Positions 9,028 through 17,310 are shown, numbered from the stretch's first letter. The stretch: 64,000 nt of DNA from Mesobacillus persicus (GCF_900109925.1 NZ_FOBW01000003.1:248001-312000); one strand, 5' to 3'. A program made the numbers and translations. Notes: a model not told the origin generated them from the sequence alone.

Positions 9028-9245
9028 AACTATTAGACATTTACCGATAAGAAGGGGCATTAGAAGCTTTAAATGAAAGTCATAAAGAGGTAATAAGTGA
9101 AATCCTATTTAATGAAGAATTCATAGCGAATACACAATTTGTTTGGAAGTAAAAGAAGGAATATATAATTAAACAGAATAATTATTGCGAGAAAGTAGCA
9201 CATCGTAGACAGAAACAACGCTTGGATGAAAGAGGTCCCAGCGTT
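9028..9245 (+). pseudogene. Decayed duplicate of the prsA 3' end and terminator
   Basis: The DNA aligns with the end of the intact prsA gene at 11077. From about 9065, a stretch reading EALNESHKEVISEILFNE parallels EAVFEEHKEKINEILFNE of PrsA, and the following AATACACAA tract aligns with a 1-base deletion that breaks the frame. Similarity continues past the stop into the terminator region: ATCGTAGACAGAAAC and CGCTTGGAT match ATCGTAGGCATAGAAAG and CGCTTGGAT. Homology fades upstream of about 9028. It is a non-functional relic of a duplicated or formerly second prsA. Confidence 0.72.
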
Positions 9246-9266
9246 GTTCACCAACCGACTATTTTT

Positions 9267-9297
9267 AGTTTTTTTATTCGGGATGTGAGGCACTCCA
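9267..9297. repeat. Repeat family B, partial copy
   Basis: TTTTATTCGGGATGTGAGGC followed by ACTCCAC closely matches the conserved right end of family B (TTATTCGGGTTGTGACAGGC then ACTCCAA near 22780). It lies directly after the prsA relic. Confidence 0.6.
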
Positions 9298-9575
9298 CTT
9301 TATTTTTTCTTTTTATTATAATAAACCCTTTTTTTAGGGAGTTCATCCAGTCGATCCCCAAAAAATACTTCTGCAATTGGATAGAACGATTCCAGGTTGT
9401 CCGAATCATATGGAAAAGTCAGTCTCCCGGTGGTAGAAGGTATGCCTCCTCGTTCCTTAAATAACCTTTTGAACGTACCAATATTATTTAACAGATAGGT
9501 AAAGTGTCTTAACAACGTAGCAACGTTAATAATTGCTCAGCACTTCACAAAATGTTCAAAAGTATCTGAAAAATA

Positions 9576-9591
9576 TGTGATTCAAATCACT
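9576..9591 (+). promoter_or_regulatory. Fnr box upstream of nitrite reductase
   Basis: TGTGATTCAAATCACT is a TGTGA-N6-TCAC(T) palindrome matching the B. subtilis Fnr consensus. It lies about 130 bases before the nirK start, and TAAGAT (9612) or TATAGT (9623) downstream could serve as -10 elements, placing the box roughly where an activator of anaerobic genes binds. Confidence 0.72.
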
Positions 9592-9717
9592 AGGGCCATA
9601 TTTTCACACGTTAAGATTGAAGTATAGTCTAAATAGACCTCGCCGGCAAACTTCTATGTGAGCGCTATCCATGGGGCGTAGTTGTTCGAATAAAAGGGAC
9701 AAATGGAGGGGAAGTTG

Positions 9718-10770
9718 ATGGGTAAAAAAAGGTATATTGCTGCTGTCGTTGTCACTTCAGTCATGGTGTTAAGTGCTTGTACTATTGGAAATAATTCTAT
9801 GGAAGAGCAACCGGATGAAAAAATCGTGCATGCTGCGGAATCACCAGTGTTCAAACCACATCAAGAGATTAATCAAGAACCAATTCCCCTAAAAGTTGAA
9901 CGCGTCAGCGAGAATGAAGTAAACATTGAAATGACGTCCCAGATCACAGACATTGAAATAACCAAAGGCAATAACTACAAAGCCTGGACTTTTAACGGTG
10001 AAGCACCTGGACCGGTGATTGTCGTCAATGAGGGGGATTTGATCAATTTTACCTTGAAAAACATCGACCCAGCCATTCCACACAGTATGGATTTCCACGC
10101 CGTTCACGCCTCCCCAACGACTGATTTTGCTGATGTTATGCCCAACGAAACAGGTACATTCACTTATCCTGCCAACAATCCAGGCGTGTTCATGTATCAT
10201 TGTGGAACAAAGCCCGTGCTATCGCATATCGCCAATGGAATGCACGGTACGATTATTGTCAAACCGAAAGACGGATACCCGACTGATTCTGAAATCGACC
10301 GTGAATTTGTCATCATTCAGAATGAATGGTATAAGTACAACGACTTAGAAGATTTCACCAATGGAGTACCAAGCAATGTTGTCTTTTCAGCTAAAGCTTT
10401 AAAAGAGGGCGATGTGAATACAAACGGTACAGTCGGTGCCCTTGTCGAAACTCCACTCCTCGCTAAAGTCGGCGACAAAGTCAGACTCTATATAAACAAC
10501 GTAGGGCCAAATGAAGTGAGCAGCTTCCATGTGGTTGGCACTGTGTTTGATAACGTCTATGTCGATGGAAATCCTTATAACCTGATGAAAGGATTGCAAA
10601 CGGTTATGCTTCCAGCAAGTGGTGGCGCGGTCGTTGAATTCACCGTCACAAAAGAAGGCAGCTACTCAATGGTCACTCATCAGTTTAATCACGCAACAAA
10701 AGGTGCAGTCGCCGTTTTGAAAGTCACAAAGGACGGTCTTGACGACGGAACCGAAACCAAGGCACACTAG
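9718..10770 (+). CDS. nirK: Copper-containing nitrite reductase, lipoprotein
   Basis: A two-cupredoxin-domain enzyme of 350 residues that reduces nitrite to nitric oxide, anchored outside the membrane as a lipoprotein (lipobox VLSAC). Domain 1 has the active-site Asp-Phe-His segment SMDFHAVHAS and the type 1/type 2 copper motif MYHCGTKPVLSHIANGM (His-Cys...His...Met). Domain 2 has SSFHVVG (active-site histidine) and VTHQFNHATKGA (type 2 copper histidine). The organisation fits the short Gram-positive NirK. The start at 9718 follows GGAGGGG; an ATG at 9703 overlaps that site. An Fnr box upstream predicts anaerobic induction. No nitric oxide reductase gene is next to it. Confidence 0.92.
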   Translation: MGKKRYIAAVVVTSVMVLSACTIGNNSMEEQPDEKIVHAAESPVFKPHQEINQEPIPLKVERVSENEVNIEMTSQITDIEITKGNNYKAWTFNGEAPGPVIVVNEGDLINFTLKNIDPAIPHSMDFHAVHASPTTDFADVMPNETGTFTYPANNPGVFMYHCGTKPVLSHIANGMHGTIIVKPKDGYPTDSEIDREFVIIQNEWYKYNDLEDFTNGVPSNVVFSAKALKEGDVNTNGTVGALVETPLLAKVGDKVRLYINNVGPNEVSSFHVVGTVFDNVYVDGNPYNLMKGLQTVMLPASGGAVVEFTVTKEGSYSMVTHQFNHATKGAVAVLKVTKDGLDDGTETKAH

Positions 10771-10858
10771 GAATCTTTAGTTAATAAAACCATCCCACGC
10801 TGTAAAAGGTAAAAAGGTGGTCTTGAAGATAACTAAACTTTTTGATAAACACCACTTA

Positions 10859-10920
10859 GAGTCACTAACAAAAGGGAGAAGCCTTCCAACACATCTCTCT
10901 TTCTATTAGTGGCTCTTTTC
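10859..10920 (+). terminator. Terminator after nirK
   Basis: A long hairpin: GAGTCACTAA pairs with TTAGTGGCTC, with a nested GGGAGA/TCTCTC stem, followed by TTTTC. Confidence 0.65.
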
Positions 10921-11076
10921 TGATTTTACTTTTCTATCAAATAGTGGCTGGCGAACTTTTTCACATGGTTCCTAACAATTCATCGTCCATTAATAACTTG
11001 GTCATAGTTTGTTCATATTTCCACGTTACGCTGGGTACTAGCCTTAATAAAAGGACAATGTGTTTGGAGGGATAAT

Positions 11077-11952
11077 ATGTTTAAAAATAAAAAGGGCCAA
11101 CTTGCAATCGGGGGAATAATCCTTGTGGTTGTTGCACTGATTGTAGGATTAGGTTTCTCAAAACAAGAGACAATCGCAAGTATTGATGGGGAAAAAATCA
11201 CGAAGGACGAGTTATATGATGTTTTAGTCGGACAATATGGGGCAACTGAACTTTCGGCTCTAATTGATAATAAAATCATCGAGATGGAAGCAGATAAAGA
11301 GAAAATAACCGTATCTGATAAAGAAATTGATGAGGAATACAATTCATATGTAGATTCTTATGGTGGAGAAGAAGCACTTTCAGCAGCATTAAAGCAAAGT
11401 GGGGTATCAGAAGGTGACCTTAAGCTGGAGATAGAAAACTACTTAAAACTAGAAAAACTCTTGGAACCTCGTATTGAAATTACCGGGGAAGAGCTGCAAA
11501 CTTATTTTGATGAAAATAAGGAATCCTTTGATGAACTAGAGCAGGTCGAAGCTAGTCATATTCTGGTAGAGGACGAAGCGACGGCTACGGAAGTAGCTGA
11601 AAAGCTTGCAGCAGGTGGAGACTTTGCTGAATTAGCAGCAGAATATTCAACGGATACGGCAAATGCAGCAAGTGGCGGAGACCTAGGATACTTTGGCAAT
11701 GGAGATATGGTAGAGGAATTTGAAAATACCGCTTTTTCAATGGAAGTTGGAGCAATAAGCGATCCAGTTAAAACAGAATATGGCTTCCATATTATTAAAG
11801 TTACAGATAAAAAGGAAGCAAAAGAAGCTGTATTTGAAGAGCATAAGGAGAAAATTAATGAAATCTTGTTTAATGAAAAAATTCAAAGTGAATACACAAC
11901 TTGGTTAGCAGAGAAAAAAGAAGAATACACCATCAAAAATACATTAGAATGA
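11077..11952 (+). CDS. prsA: PrsA-like foldase (parvulin peptidyl-prolyl isomerase)
   Basis: An extracytoplasmic foldase of 291 residues that helps secreted proteins fold at the membrane-wall interface. It has a short basic N-terminus, a hydrophobic segment (about 9-27), a SurA-like chaperone region (about 35-135) and a parvulin domain (about 150-245) with ASHILVEDE, GGDFAELAAEYSTD, GGDLGYFGNGDMV and TEYGFHIIKV. Unlike classical PrsA it has no lipobox cysteine after the hydrophobic segment, so it is probably held by an uncleaved N-terminal helix. The start follows GGAGGG. A strong terminator follows. A broken copy of its 3' end lies 2 kb upstream. Confidence 0.88.
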   Translation: MFKNKKGQLAIGGIILVVVALIVGLGFSKQETIASIDGEKITKDELYDVLVGQYGATELSALIDNKIIEMEADKEKITVSDKEIDEEYNSYVDSYGGEEALSAALKQSGVSEGDLKLEIENYLKLEKLLEPRIEITGEELQTYFDENKESFDELEQVEASHILVEDEATATEVAEKLAAGGDFAELAAEYSTDTANAASGGDLGYFGNGDMVEEFENTAFSMEVGAISDPVKTEYGFHIIKVTDKKEAKEAVFEEHKEKINEILFNEKIQSEYTTWLAEKKEEYTIKNTLE

Positions 11953-11992
11953 TTACGGAAAGGTGAGAGATTAACTTATCGTAGGCATAGAA

Positions 11993-12032
11993 AGGCGCTT
12001 GGATCGAATAATGAACCAAGCGCTTTTTTTTT
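11993..12032 (+). terminator. Terminator after prsA
   Basis: GCGCTTGG and CCAAGCGC form a perfect 8-bp stem around a 13-base loop, followed by nine T residues. Confidence 0.9.
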
Positions 12033-12071
12033 GATAGGGGACAAACGTATCAGGTAGTCACAGTGACTCTT

Positions 12072-12755
12072 TCATTCTTCCTCGATAATTACCCCTTCTA
12101 GGAGACTATATTGAAACTCCCATTTTTCACTATCGTTTAACTCACTCAAGGAGAGTTCTAAATTGTTTCCTAGAAAAATCGTTTCGCCGTGGATAGCGAC
12201 GATCATCGCCTCAATGGAAGGATCGCTACCTTGCTTTTTATACACATCACCAATATTCGGCATTTCACCTTGGATACTTGTTGTAGACTGATCAGAATCG
12301 TTGCCCGTTAAATCATCTGCCATATTTTTATCAAAATAATCTATAGGATTACTGTCCTTATCACGGCCCGGGACCATCAGTATGTATTCGCTATGTTTAA
12401 CGCCATTAGACTTATTGGTGATCACCCCTTTGGGCTCAACAGACGATACAATCTCAATTTCGTTTAATGTATAATGATCCATATAATCGGGACTTGGATT
12501 CGTAATTAAGATATGGTCCCCTGATTCAGCTCTTTTATCCTTGTGAAGGGTATAAGCCCTATGGTTGAAAATAAAGCTGTCATTATGTTGAGGTTTATAT
12601 TTTTCAACTTCAGAGGCATTGGTTAAATGCTGTGATAAATCCTTCAACCTGATTAGGTGGACGGACTGTTTGTATATAGGCTTTACGGAATATACCCGGT
12701 GTAACTCATTGTTAAAATAAACAAATTGCCCTTTCCTTACTTGGTACAGTTTCAT
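12072..12755 (-). CDS. Hypothetical protein with N-terminal SH3/KOW-like segment
   Basis: A 227-residue acidic, soluble protein that I do not recognise with confidence. The N-terminus (MKLYQVRKGQFVYFNNELHR) resembles the small beta-barrel start of KOW or EF-P-like domains. A second beta-rich segment (about 170-227) with GDVYKKQGSD and AMIVAIHGETIFLGN looks similar in style. The middle (about 145-165) is polar and probably disordered. The start at 12755 has GAAGGGAGAG upstream; an ATG twelve codons earlier lacks a site. No operon partner. Confidence 0.7.
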   Translation of the reverse strand: MKLYQVRKGQFVYFNNELHRVYSVKPIYKQSVHLIRLKDLSQHLTNASEVEKYKPQHNDSFIFNHRAYTLHKDKRAESGDHILITNPSPDYMDHYTLNEIEIVSSVEPKGVITNKSNGVKHSEYILMVPGRDKDSNPIDYFDKNMADDLTGNDSDQSTTSIQGEMPNIGDVYKKQGSDPSIEAMIVAIHGETIFLGNNLELSLSELNDSEKWEFQYSLLEGVIIEEE

Positions 12756-12913
12756 ATATAACTCTCCCTTCAATTCGTTTAACTTTTTCAAAAGCTAAGT
12801 AATTTAATGAATAATACCCGACATTGTTAACTTTCCCCTGAATTGAGGGGATTATTACCAGTCCATTTACTACTCCCAAAATTTTAAGCGCACAATCTAT
12901 TTTAATTTGGCTC

Positions 12914-12965
12914 AACATCTTTGTAAAACAAGAAATATCGGGTTATTACAGGCATTTCAACTGCG
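12914..12965. repeat. Repeat family B, diverged partial copy
   Basis: Contains CAAGAAATATCGGG and CAGGCATTTCAACT, matching the variant end of the family B copy near 20960 (CAAGAAATATCGCG, CAGGAACATTTCAACT). Confidence 0.55.
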
Positions 12966-12989
12966 GGTAATTATAAAATTTAGGATTTC

Positions 12990-13112
12990 CTAATATTCAG
13001 GATTGCGAACTTTCTTCAAGTGAAATCTTTTGATGAATTGAATCAAAGGTCTAATTAAAAACAGTGCACTACCAATGTAATTAGGTTTATTATAGACTTT
13101 AAAATTTCTCAT
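12990..13112 (-). CDS. Small basic 40-residue protein
   Basis: A short gene with a perfect AGGAGGA ribosome site 5 bases before its ATG. The product starts MRNFKVYNKPNYIGSALFLI and is rich in Lys/Arg, with a hydrophobic amphipathic middle (about 13-27) and a basic tail ending RNPEY. It may associate with the membrane. I do not recognise a family. It lies downstream of the BCCT transporter on the same strand but after that gene's terminator, so it probably has its own promoter. Confidence 0.6.
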   Translation of the reverse strand: MRNFKVYNKPNYIGSALFLIRPLIQFIKRFHLKKVRNPEY

Positions 13113-13185
13113 GATTTATCCTCCTGTAGAATTATAACCAGTGTGAATGGTATAAAAACATCAATGTTACTTGTAATTGGTAGGG

Positions 13186-13219
13186 AATAAAAAAGGACCT
13201 TCCGATAAGGAAAGTCCCA
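13186..13219 (-). terminator. Terminator after the BCCT transporter gene
   Basis: On the minus strand GGACTTTCC and GGAAGGTCC form a stem around TTATC, followed by TTTTTTAT. Confidence 0.8.
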
Positions 13220-13300
13220 GACTGTAGACTAACTCGAAAAAATCGGCTTGACTATAGTCTTTTTTATTTATTCTTCAGGTTGTGCCAGGCACACGAACCA

Positions 13301-14869
13301 TTATTTCGCTACTTTTACTTTCACTTCTTGTACAGATTCAACAGAAGGTACGATATTTTGTTCTTTAGCCATCTGCTTTGCAATTTTTGGTGCACTCCAT
13401 AGTGGTGGAAGGAGCAAGATAGATACAGGCACGGCCGTTACAACTATAAAGTTTTGTAATGCCTGTATACTTCCTTCACCAATTGCTAGTAGCAATACGG
13501 ATAATAGACCGAATAAAATGACCCAAAAGACTCTCATCCATTTTTGAGGATGATCTGTTCCTTGTAAGGTGACTGCAACAGTATACGAAATGGTATCAAC
13601 TGTGGTCGATACAAACACAATACTAACGATCAAAAACCCAATCGCCATCCATAACCCCATCGGTAGTTGGTCCATAATGGCCATTACGGTCGCGGGCATT
13701 CCACCATCAGCTAATGGGTTTGAAATGGAACCAGGATTTTTTAGTTCATAAGATAATCCAGTACCCCCAACAATGGCAAACCAGAAATTACTAACTAAAG
13801 GAGCAATAATCGATACTGCTACAATAAGCTCTCTAATTGTCCGACCACGCGATATTTTACTAATAAAAATAGCCATCATTGGTGCATACCCTAGGAACCA
13901 GCCCCAGAAAAAGACAGTCCAATAACCAAGCCAAGCTTGATCCGCACGATATAAATTCATTTCAAAAAAGTGCTGTAATTGAAAAGCTTGTGCACTGATA
14001 AAAGAATCAATTAAAAACATGGTTGGGCCAATAATAAGAATGATGGCTGTTAATAATACAACAAAAATAACATTTAAACGACTTAAAAATTGAATTCCTC
14101 TGTCAACACCACTTGCTACAGATATAGCAGCAATAAGGATGAGTGCTCCAACAATAATAATATTCGTAGCCAAAGTATTTGGAACATCAAATAAAAAATG
14201 AAGACCATATCCAATTTGCAGACCTAAAAATCCAATAGGCCCCATTGTACCCGCAGCAACGGCAATAATTGAAACGATATCGGCCGTTGAACCGATTATA
14301 CTTTTCTTAAATATTTTTTCTCCGAAAATAGGATATAAAATGGCACGTGGTTTAAGTGGATATCCTTTGTGGTAATGTGCATACATGAGGACAATGGTCG
14401 ATAATGTACCCAAACAAGCCCAAGCTAGGAAACCCCAGTGTACAAAGCTTTGAGATAAAGCTGGTATGATTGCTGCTTGTGGTGTCATGCCATCATTGGC
14501 AAACAACGGTGGAGTTGTAACAAAATGATAGATTGGCTCTGATGCAGCCCAAAATACACCGCCACTAGCTAAAAGCGTACATAAAATCATCGAAATCCAA
14601 CGGAAATTACCATTCTCGGGCTTCTCCATTTTTCCTAACCTCAAATTTCCATATCTTGAAAAAGCTAGGATAATTCCAATCACAAAGTTTCCTAGTAATA
14701 ATAATTGCCAATAAGCACCAAAAAATGTGACAGACCAATTGAAGGATTCGGTTACCCAACCTCCAACCATATCCATATCAATTAATGAAAAAAGGACAAA
14801 GAGGAATAAAAACCCTCCACTAACCGCAAATGTAGTCCAATCCGTTTTCAACTTCTTTATTGTTTTCAT
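13301..14869 (-). CDS. BCCT family transporter (glycine betaine/choline/carnitine type)
   Basis: A 522-residue integral membrane protein with about 12 transmembrane helices, typical of sodium- or proton-coupled uptake of trimethylammonium compounds. The family's aromatic substrate-box region is visible as YWTVFFWGWFLGYAPMMAIF (about residues 315-335), followed by the basic ISKISRGRTIREL loop. VFWAASEPIYHF (about 104-115) is the helix-3 region, where betaine carriers usually have a glycine-rich motif. The C-terminal tail is short and charged. The start follows GGAGG. Which osmolyte or nutrient it carries cannot be decided from sequence. Confidence 0.9.
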   Translation of the reverse strand: MKTIKKLKTDWTTFAVSGGFLFLFVLFSLIDMDMVGGWVTESFNWSVTFFGAYWQLLLLGNFVIGIILAFSRYGNLRLGKMEKPENGNFRWISMILCTLLASGGVFWAASEPIYHFVTTPPLFANDGMTPQAAIIPALSQSFVHWGFLAWACLGTLSTIVLMYAHYHKGYPLKPRAILYPIFGEKIFKKSIIGSTADIVSIIAVAAGTMGPIGFLGLQIGYGLHFLFDVPNTLATNIIIVGALILIAAISVASGVDRGIQFLSRLNVIFVVLLTAIILIIGPTMFLIDSFISAQAFQLQHFFEMNLYRADQAWLGYWTVFFWGWFLGYAPMMAIFISKISRGRTIRELIVAVSIIAPLVSNFWFAIVGGTGLSYELKNPGSISNPLADGGMPATVMAIMDQLPMGLWMAIGFLIVSIVFVSTTVDTISYTVAVTLQGTDHPQKWMRVFWVILFGLLSVLLLAIGEGSIQALQNFIVVTAVPVSILLLPPLWSAPKIAKQMAKEQNIVPSVESVQEVKVKVAK

Positions 14870-15113
14870 TCTTTTCCTCCGAAACGTTTTTAATCTTCCG
14901 TTGATGATCCTTGATGTCTTGAGGAAAAGTTACGGAACTGAAGTACCACTTGCTCTCTTTCTAATCCGTATACACCTGTTATAGTCGTCTAAGATAATTT
15001 CACCCACCATTCTATTAATTTATTTAATTTTAATTACCCAAATTAGCCGAATGTTAAACAGGGTTAATATTATATTGATAAAACATTTCTCAGTCAACCA
15101 ACTAGATTCATAC

Positions 15114-15146
15114 AACTCTATCAAATCTTGGATAGAGTTTTTTTCA
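15114..15146 (+). terminator. Orphan terminator hairpin
   Basis: AACTCTATC pairs perfectly with GATAGAGTT around an 8-base loop and is followed by TTTTTTC. There is no plus-strand gene for over a kilobase upstream, so it may end an unannotated small transcript. Confidence 0.6.
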
Positions 15147-15207
15147 TTCTCAAGAGGAATTAGATTACAAACCTTTTGATCTGATTAGTTGGAATGGAGG
15201 TTTTTTT

Positions 15208-15357
15208 TTGAATCTGCGGATGTATTCTGAAACATACCAAACCGATATTCTATTTGATCTTCGTGAGTGAATTGAAGGAATAGCCCATCAAGAACATGAT
15301 CTTCAGGCTGACCCTGACCCTGCTAACAATCTTACGCCTTGTCATAAAAAAATTTAA
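15208..15357 (+). pseudogene. Possible broken 49-residue ORF with one in-frame TGA
   Basis: GGAGG lies upstream of a TTG at 15208. The frame gives a protein-like segment (NLRMYSETYQTDILFDLRE), a TGA at 15268, then another protein-like segment (IEGIAHQEHDLQADPDP ... CHKKI) ending at a TAA. One substitution would make it a single 49-residue protein. It could equally be chance. Confidence 0.3.
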
Positions 15358-15447
15358 TTTCATGAAAATCATCCTGTCCACTTTGTCTATTAACCCCTAT
15401 ATGAACAATGAAAGCTATTTACATAGTTGAAAGGATTGTGGTTAATA

Positions 15448-16437
15448 ATGGCAAAATATCGAATGGTGCAGACTGAATTTTGGAGGAACCCGGTTGTTTC
15501 TGAGGAGATGACTCCGAAGGAGAAATACTTTTATCTTTATCTGATTACGAACCCGTATACGACTCAAATCGGAATCTATAAAATCACGAAAAAACAAATG
15601 GCCTTCGATATGGGCTATTCATTAGCGAGTATTGAATCGTTGATGGAACGATTCATTCATCATCATAAGTTGATTCGTTATAATCCGGAAACAAGAGAAC
15701 TCGCGATTAAAAACTGGGGCGAAGATAATTTTCATAGAGGCGGGAAACCGGTTATGGATTGCATCCTTTCAGAATTAAAAAAGGTGGAAGATCCTTCACT
15801 GATTCAATATGTAGCGGAGACAATTCATAAACAGGAATTTAGCAGCCTCTACGAATCATTTTATAAACAAGAGGAATTGGTTGAAAGCAAGGATGATCGA
15901 GATGAGGAGAGCGAAGATGGTGACCTTTTAGAGGGGGATGACGATACGTTATCGTGTCGTTCTACGATACGTGGGCAAAAAGAAAAAGAAAAAGAAAAAG
16001 AAAAACAACAACAAGTCTTTAATCTAAATATAGAGAGTAATCCGGACAAGGTGAATCTCTACCAGGATGATGTAAAGAGAGCAGACGTTCAAGAAATTAT
16101 TGAGTTTTGGGACAAGAATGGATTCGGATTTTCGAACATGAACAGCAAACAGCAGCTGTTAGGTTGGTTAGATGATTCTAGCTTTTTACAGCCGAAAGCA
16201 GTGATTTTAAAAGCGATGGAGATTGCCTGTGCCAATAATAGGCGAAGGCTGAACTATATCGTTGGGATTCTGAAAAACTGGGAAAATGAATCCTTGTTGA
16301 CGGTAAAGGAAATTGATTATTATCAGGAGAATCAAAGGTCTGAGACAAAGTCTAAGATATCAGCCCCATCGTGTCCTGCCGGAAGAGCGATCCCAGGTGA
16401 ATTTGTCCTCGACCTTACAGCGGGGGAAGAAACATGA
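15448..16437 (+). CDS. DnaD-domain replication protein
   Basis: A 329-residue protein with the layout of Gram-positive replisome organisers. An N-terminal winged-helix region (about 5-95; TEFWRNPVVSEEMTPKEKYF, GIYKITKKQMAFDMGYS) is followed by an acidic then Lys/Glu-repeat linker (about 145-190), and a C-terminal DnaD/DnaB-like domain (about 205-290) with IIEFWDKNGFGF and NRRRLNYIVGILKNW, the family's YxxxILKNW signature. It probably binds DNA and helps load helicase. ATG 15448 is preferred over the upstream TTG (15427); GAAAGGA lies 11 bases before it. Such genes often belong to prophages, but no other phage genes adjoin. Confidence 0.85.
   Translation: MAKYRMVQTEFWRNPVVSEEMTPKEKYFYLYLITNPYTTQIGIYKITKKQMAFDMGYSLASIESLMERFIHHHKLIRYNPETRELAIKNWGEDNFHRGGKPVMDCILSELKKVEDPSLIQYVAETIHKQEFSSLYESFYKQEELVESKDDRDEESEDGDLLEGDDDTLSCRSTIRGQKEKEKEKEKQQQVFNLNIESNPDKVNLYQDDVKRADVQEIIEFWDKNGFGFSNMNSKQQLLGWLDDSSFLQPKAVILKAMEIACANNRRRLNYIVGILKNWENESLLTVKEIDYYQENQRSETKSKISAPSCPAGRAIPGEFVLDLTAGEET
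15977..16005 (+). repeat. AAAAAG hexanucleotide tract inside the DnaD gene
   Basis: Nearly five perfect AAAAAG units encode the alternating Lys-Glu run of the protein linker. Six-base units can slip without breaking the frame. Confidence 0.8.
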
Positions 16438-16541
16438 GTATTGCTGAAGAAACTCCTTAAAAAGGCTTGCTGAAGGCGGGGAGTCTACTGAAAGATACCG
16501 GGTGTTTTCAACCTGAACAGCTTGAGAGTACATATCACTGT

Positions 16542-16562
16542 AAGCAAAACAAGAACCGTCCC
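16542..16562. repeat. Repeat family C (copy 2)
   Basis: AAGCAAAACAAGAACCGTCC, matching the family C core (AGAACCGTCC) near 5064 and 62050. Confidence 0.55.
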
Positions 16563-16563
16563 T

Positions 16564-16588
16564 GTGTATCAATCCTATAAAAGGGTAA
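16564..16588 (+). promoter_or_regulatory. Possible sigma-B promoter
   Basis: GTGTAT and GGGTAA are separated by 13 bases, close to the general stress consensus (GTTTAA - 12 to 15 - GGGTAT). It lies 40 bases upstream of a general stress protein gene, which supports the call. Confidence 0.45.
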
Positions 16589-16627
16589 AAGAAATAATAG
16601 TTGGAGCAAACAGGGAGGTCATCTTAA

Positions 16628-17065
16628 ATGAATAATCATGTAATTGGCGTGTACGAAGATGAACAACAAGCGGCTAAAGTTGTTGAAGAGTTAAAAGCAA
16701 AAGGATATACCACTAAGGAAATTTCAGTTATTGCTAGAAGTACAGACGAACATTCTGAAAACACACTGGAAATAAAGCCCTCCACAATGGATGGAGCCGT
16801 TGCTGGAGCTGCAACAGGTGCTGCAATTGGTCTAGCGGGCGTTATGGTAGGGTTATCCACTGTATTGATTCCCGGATTTGGCGCTGTGTTGGCGGCAGGT
16901 CCGATTATGACAACCATTGGTGGCGCAGTCGTAGGGGCCAGCTCTGGTGCTGGTGGATTAAAGCGTGCCCTTATGGAAATTGGAGTCCCAGATGATGAAG
17001 CTGAACGCTATTCAGATGAGGTTCAGAATGGTAAAATTCTGGTCTTTCTTCATCCAAAAGGGTAA
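16628..17065 (+). CDS. General stress protein 17M-like protein with glycine-zipper core
   Basis: A 145-residue protein of the YflT/GSP17M type. The N-terminal domain (about 1-50) opens NHVIGVYEDEQQAAKVVEEL and reads like the general stress 17M ferredoxin-like fold. It is followed by a long Gly/Ala-rich hydrophobic zipper (about 56-115; AVAGAATGAAIGLAGVMVG) that probably inserts in or spans the membrane, and a C-terminal segment with GVPDDEAERYSDEVQNGKIL. In B. subtilis YflT is induced by sigma-B, and a matching promoter is seen upstream. The start follows GGAGG. Molecular function unknown. Confidence 0.83.
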   Translation: MNNHVIGVYEDEQQAAKVVEELKAKGYTTKEISVIARSTDEHSENTLEIKPSTMDGAVAGAATGAAIGLAGVMVGLSTVLIPGFGAVLAAGPIMTTIGGAVVGASSGAGGLKRALMEIGVPDDEAERYSDEVQNGKILVFLHPKG

Positions 17066-17238
17066 ATGTAAAGGGGGATTAAATGATCCATGTTTACATA
17101 AATACCCGCAGTGATTTTAACTGAAATTCACTAAACTACTTTATTTAAGCCTTTTGCTGGACAATTAATTAATTCATGAATTTCCGATAAGGGTAGCGAG
17201 TAAGGTTTCTGTTCTGAAGAATGTGTTATAATCCTGCC

Positions 17239-17310
17239 GGTGGACGTACGAAAATTCATGGGTTCCTATGTTTGTATGAGTTTGTTGTACTAGCATAGGA
17301 ACCTTTTTTG
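17239..17310 (+). ncRNA. Candidate small RNA with own promoter and terminator
   Basis: An extended -10 box TGTTATAAT (17224-17232) is followed about 30 bases later by a perfect 10-bp hairpin, GGTTCCTATG/CATAGGAACC with a 23-base loop, and a T run ending at 17310. Transcription would give an RNA of about 70 nucleotides with no convincing ORF. I do not recognise it as a known family. Confidence 0.5.

Larger units (their letters stand above)
14870..15447. other. Intergenic region upstream of the BCCT and DnaD genes
   Basis: AT-rich stretch holding the leader of the minus-strand transporter gene, a plus-strand terminator hairpin (15114) with no evident gene before it, and a possible broken small ORF (15208-15357). 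No riboswitch was recognised. Confidence 0.5.

Noticed and set aside
9300-9515. Minus-strand frame of 71 codons with a protein-like stretch (GGIPSTTGRLTFPYDSDNLE)
   Set aside because: No ribosome site, N- and C-terminal parts look random, and the region is full of relics. Possibly a gene fragment but not supportable.
12712-12918. 68-codon minus-strand frame upstream of the 12072 gene
   Set aside because: It overlaps the ribosome site and start of the better-supported gene and extends toward a repeat.
17083-17124. 13-codon ORF with AAAGGGGG upstream, after the stress-protein gene
   Set aside because: Too short to judge and with no sign of conservation available.
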